Source: an uncultured Elusimicrobia bacterium
GTDB taxonomy: Bacteria > Elusimicrobiota > Elusimicrobia > UBA1565 > UBA9628
Assembly: GCA_903874575.1 (NCBI GenBank)
Contig: CAIQSZ010000298.1
Location: 1-8,371, forward strand
Direction of reading: 5' to 3'
Length of the DNA: 8,371 nt
This document shows positions 6,094-8,371 of the stretch, one piece after another. The translations under genes were made by a program, and so were the position numbers. The notes under the pieces were generated by a model that was given only the letters and a program-made list of their open reading frames with translations, had not been told where the DNA came from and searched no databases. The stretch's first letter is position 1, and each line of letters begins with the position of its first letter.

Positions 6094-6833
6094 GCGTTTT
6101 CTGCGGACCGCCGATCCGGCGCCTGAGCCTGCTGGCGCGCGGCGTCGTGGGCCTTTCCGTGGCGGAGTTCCTCGCCTCGCGCCGCGGCCTGACCGTCGTC
6201 AGCTACCAGGCGGGCGAACTGTCGCCGCGTCTGCGCTCGCTGTTCCCGCGCGCGAAGGCCGTGAAGGATCCTGCCGGGGCCGCCTACGCCGCTCATCTGC
6301 GCCGCGACGCGGACTGCGTGTTCAGCGCGCACTGCAACGTGGTCCTTCCTCCGCGCGCGCTGGACGCGACGCCGCATCCGATCAACCTGCACCCCGGCTA
6401 TCTGCCCTACGGCCGCGGCTACTGGCCGACCTACTGGGCCATCGCGGACGGGTCTCCCGCCGGCTGTTCGCTGCACCGGATGGTCCCGTTGGTGGATAAG
6501 GGGGCGTTGATCGCGCGCCTGCGCGTGCCGGTGCTCCCCACCGACGACGGCGAGACGCTGACCCGCCGCGTGGCGTTGGCCGAGCCCAAGCTGGTGCGCG
6601 ACGCCTGGCCCGCTCTGTCCTCGGGACGCTATGCGATCTTCTTCCCGAAGGAGAAGGGTACCTATCACGACCGCGCCGAAGGATTGAACGCACGAAATCT
6701 TAGAGGCAGCGAGCGCATGACGGCGCGCCGCTTCATCGACCTTGTGCGAGGTTTCACCGACAGCCGTTTCGACGGCGCCAGCGTGGACGGCGTCTGCCTG
6801 CGCCTGGCGCTGCACGAGGGGAAACGAAAATGA
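6090..6833 (+). CDS. Sugar N-formyltransferase-like protein (formyl_transf_N fold)
   Basis: A 247-residue protein with the N10-formyltetrahydrofolate-dependent formyltransferase signature. INLHPGYLPYGRG at 98-110 supplies the catalytic Asn 99 and His 101, and the SLHRMVPLVDKGALIAR stretch (127-143) supplies the catalytic Asp 136 in the DxG context. A later GTYHDRAEGLNARNL block (190-204) and the SRFDGASVDG segment (225-234) match the C-terminal part of sugar N-formyltransferases such as VioF, WlaRD and the ArnA N-terminal domain, rather than Met-tRNA or GAR formyltransferases, though I have not aligned them. It is a little shorter than those enzymes and has no fused second domain. It would formylate the amine of a nucleotide-linked amino sugar in the cytoplasm, which fits the aminotransferase gene directly downstream. 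ATG 6090 overlaps the preceding stop by 4 nt, with GGAG 10 nt upstream. Confidence 0.87.
   Translation: MSVFCGPPIRRLSLLARGVVGLSVAEFLASRRGLTVVSYQAGELSPRLRSLFPRAKAVKDPAGAAYAAHLRRDADCVFSAHCNVVLPPRALDATPHPINLHPGYLPYGRGYWPTYWAIADGSPAGCSLHRMVPLVDKGALIARLRVPVLPTDDGETLTRRVALAEPKLVRDAWPALSSGRYAIFFPKEKGTYHDRAEGLNARNLRGSERMTARRFIDLVRGFTDSRFDGASVDGVCLRLALHEGKRK
6816..6821 (+). promoter_or_regulatory. Ribosome binding site GAGGGG for the aminotransferase gene
   Basis: GAGGGG sits 8 nt before ATG 6830, inside the end of the formyltransferase gene. It supports the overlapping ATG as the true start. Confidence 0.55.
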
Positions 6834-7933
6834 TCAACGTGTTCGGTTCGAAGATGGGGTCCGAGGAGCTGGAGGAAGTCCGCTCCAGCCTCGAAGCCCA
6901 GTGGATCGGCATCGGTCCCAAGACCGCGGCCTTCGAGAAGCAGTTCGCCGAGCGCGGCGGGCTCCCCGGGTTCGTGCTGCTCGACTCCGGCTCGAACGCG
7001 CTGCATCTCGCCATCAAGCTGCTCGACCTTCCGCCGGGCTCGGACGTCATCGTGCCGTCGTTTACCTGGATTTCCTGCGCGCATGCCGTCGTGCTGTGCG
7101 GACACCGGCCCGTCTTCGCGGACGTGGATCTGGACACCCACAATATCACGCTGAAGGACGTGGAGCTTGCGCGCACGCCGAAGACGAAGGCGGTCATGGT
7201 CGTGCACTACGGCGGTCTGCCGGTTCGCGTGGACGAGATCGCCCGGCTCGGCCTTCCCATCGTCGAGGACGCGGCGCATGCGGTGGACTCCCGTCTCAAG
7301 GGCGCGCTGTGCGGCGGCCTGGGCGACGTGGGCATCTACAGCTTCGACGCCGTCAAGAACCTGGCCATGGGCGAGGGCGGCGGCCTCACCGCGAAAGACC
7401 CCGCCCGGGTGGAGCGCGCCAAGCAGCTTCGCTACTGCGGCATCGGCAAGTCCGGCTTCGAGGCGTCGGCGTCGAAGGCGCGTTGGTGGGAGTACAGCGT
7501 CACCGACTTCTTCCCGAAGATGCTGCCCAGCGACGTCGCCGCGTCCATCGGCCTGGCCCAACTGCGCAAGCTGGACGCCATGCAGGCCTTCCGCAAGAAG
7601 GTGTGGGAGGTCTACCAGAAGGAGTTCGCAGATCTGGGCTGGCTGATCCGTCCGCAGGACGCGCCGTCCGACGCGAAGCACTCCTACTTCACCTACTGCG
7701 TGCGCGTCCCCGGCGGCACGCGCGACAGGTTCGCCAAGTACCTGTACGACAACGGCGTCTACACGACCTTGCGCTATCATCCGCTGCACTTGAACAAGAT
7801 CTACGGCTCCGACGCGAAGCTGCCGGTGTGCGAGCGGCTGAACGAAGAGGCGCTGAGCCTGCCCATTCACCCGGGCTTGAGGGAGTCCGATGTCGCGCTG
7901 ATCGTCGAGAAGGTCAAGGGCTGGAAGGCGTGA
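6830..7933 (+). CDS. DegT/DnrJ/EryC1/StrS family sugar aminotransferase
   Basis: A 367-residue PLP-dependent aminotransferase of the DegT/StrS family, near full family length. Visible landmarks are the phosphate-binding DSGSNALHLAI (52-62), SDVIVPSFTWISCAHAV (71-87), PVFADVDLDTHNI (94-106), the cofactor aspartate in VEDAAH (D147), GDVGIYSFDAVKNLAMGEGG (165-184) with the Schiff-base lysine at 176, and SDVAASIGLAQL (234-245). The intact Lys and GEGG contrast with the His-type relative at the start of this operon. It should transfer an amino group, usually from glutamate, to a nucleotide-linked keto sugar. Its immediate neighbour, the formyltransferase, would be the next step. ATG 6830 overlaps the preceding stop by 4 nt, and its own stop overlaps the next GTG. 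Which carbon is aminated and which nucleotide is used cannot be read from the sequence. Confidence 0.93.
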   Translation: MINVFGSKMGSEELEEVRSSLEAQWIGIGPKTAAFEKQFAERGGLPGFVLLDSGSNALHLAIKLLDLPPGSDVIVPSFTWISCAHAVVLCGHRPVFADVDLDTHNITLKDVELARTPKTKAVMVVHYGGLPVRVDEIARLGLPIVEDAAHAVDSRLKGALCGGLGDVGIYSFDAVKNLAMGEGGGLTAKDPARVERAKQLRYCGIGKSGFEASASKARWWEYSVTDFFPKMLPSDVAASIGLAQLRKLDAMQAFRKKVWEVYQKEFADLGWLIRPQDAPSDAKHSYFTYCVRVPGGTRDRFAKYLYDNGVYTTLRYHPLHLNKIYGSDAKLPVCERLNEEALSLPIHPGLRESDVALIVEKVKGWKA

Positions 7934-8371
7934 GCGATAAGCCGGTCGTCGTCCTCGGCGCCGGCTGCGCGGGCCTGTCGGCCGCCCGCCGGCTGCGCGA
8001 GGCTGGACGGCCGGTGATCCTCGTCGAGGCGGGAGACCCCGTCGGGGGGCTGGCCGGCGGGGTGAGGTTGGGGGGGGACGTGTACGAATACGGCCCGCAC
8101 ATCTTCCACACCACGGACGCGAAGATGCTCGGCGACGTAAAGTCGTTGATGGGCCCCGATCTCCTGCCCTATCATCGCACCATCGAGATCAAGTTCCTGG
8201 GCAATTACTTCAAATTCCCCCTGTCCGTGAAGGACGTGCTGTTCAAGCTGCCCCTGCCGACGGTCCTCCATGCGGGCTCCAGTTTCGTTTGGTTCTTCGT
8301 AAAGGGCGTCTTCGTTCGTCCCGCCGTTGAAAACTCGGAGACCCTGCTCCAGCGTTATTACGGCGACGTCC
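7930..8371 (+). CDS. FAD-dependent oxidoreductase / UDP-galactopyranose mutase-like protein (partial, N-terminal part)
   Basis: The frame opens at GTG 7930, overlapping the aminotransferase stop by 4 nt, and is open to the window edge (147 codons). Residues 5-33 form a classic FAD-binding Rossmann start: a hydrophobic strand, GAGCAG at 10-15 and the ribose-binding Glu 33 in LVEAG. This is followed by GGLAGG (39-44), typical of the amine oxidase/protoporphyrinogen oxidase group. YEYGPHIFHTTDAKML (52-67) closely recalls the GPHIFHT stretch of UDP-galactopyranose mutases, and NYFKFPLS (92-99) fits the same group. A mutase would convert UDP-Galp to UDP-Galf for surface glycan use; a related flavoprotein acting on a lipid or polyprenyl compound is also possible. 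The C-terminal half needed to separate these is outside the window. A GGAAGG lies just before the GTG, too close for an ideal ribosome site, so coupling is likely. Confidence 0.82.
   Translation, partial: MSDKPVVVLGAGCAGLSAARRLREAGRPVILVEAGDPVGGLAGGVRLGGDVYEYGPHIFHTTDAKMLGDVKSLMGPDLLPYHRTIEIKFLGNYFKFPLSVKDVLFKLPLPTVLHAGSSFVWFFVKGVFVRPAVENSETLLQRYYGDV
8070..8077 (+). repeat. Homopolymeric G8 tract in the FAD gene
   Basis: Eight consecutive G residues occur near codon 48 of the flavoprotein gene, with a second run of six G at 8044-8049. Loss of one G in the longer run would bring a TAA into frame at 8138-8140. Confidence 0.7.

Noticed and set aside
6665..7870. 401-codon minus-strand open frame opposite the aminotransferase
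   Set aside because: Same shadow pattern, driven by third-position GC on the coding strand; no domain signal.

Overview
This is a GC-rich (about two-thirds G+C by eye), tightly packed bacterial window with two divergent transcription units separated by one 86-bp gap. Nothing fixes the taxon. Surface-sugar genes, a polyprenyl-phosphate-sugar type glycosyltransferase and a MarC-type membrane protein fit an envelope-rich bacterium, but no rRNA, tRNA or lineage marker is present. I saw no mobile element, CRISPR array or integrase.

Left arm (minus strand, 1371 down to 1): a MarC/UPF0056 family membrane protein is followed, with a 4-nt ATGA overlap, by a class I SAM-dependent methyltransferase with an N-terminal zinc ribbon. 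The methyltransferase runs off the left edge.

Divergent gap (1372-1457): each strand carries a TAGAAT -10-like hexamer 6-7 nt before a start codon, and a CCCGGG hairpin lies between them. Both lead genes may be transcribed as leaderless mRNAs.

Right arm (plus strand, 1458 to the right edge): six genes in the same direction. The order is a DegT/StrS-fold PLP protein with histidine in place of the PLP-binding lysine; a family 2 glycosyltransferase; an 801-residue fusion of a DPM1-like GT2 domain to a GT-C membrane glycosyltransferase; a sugar N-formyltransferase-like protein; a DegT/StrS aminotransferase with the lysine intact; and the N-terminal part of an FAD protein resembling UDP-galactopyranose mutase. 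All junctions from 3688 onward are 4-nt stop/start overlaps, which suggests one translationally coupled operon.

How they may work together (inference): the His-type DegT protein could deoxygenate a nucleotide keto-sugar as ColD and RfbH do, and the Lys-type DegT could aminate one. The formyltransferase could cap the amine. The fusion could load the sugar onto a polyprenyl phosphate in the cytoplasm and transfer it on the outer face of the membrane. This matches the logic of the Arn lipid A pathway (ArnB, the ArnA formyltransferase domain, ArnC, ArnT), with the ArnC-like and ArnT-like steps in one polypeptide. The sugar, the lipid and the acceptor cannot be read from sequence alone.
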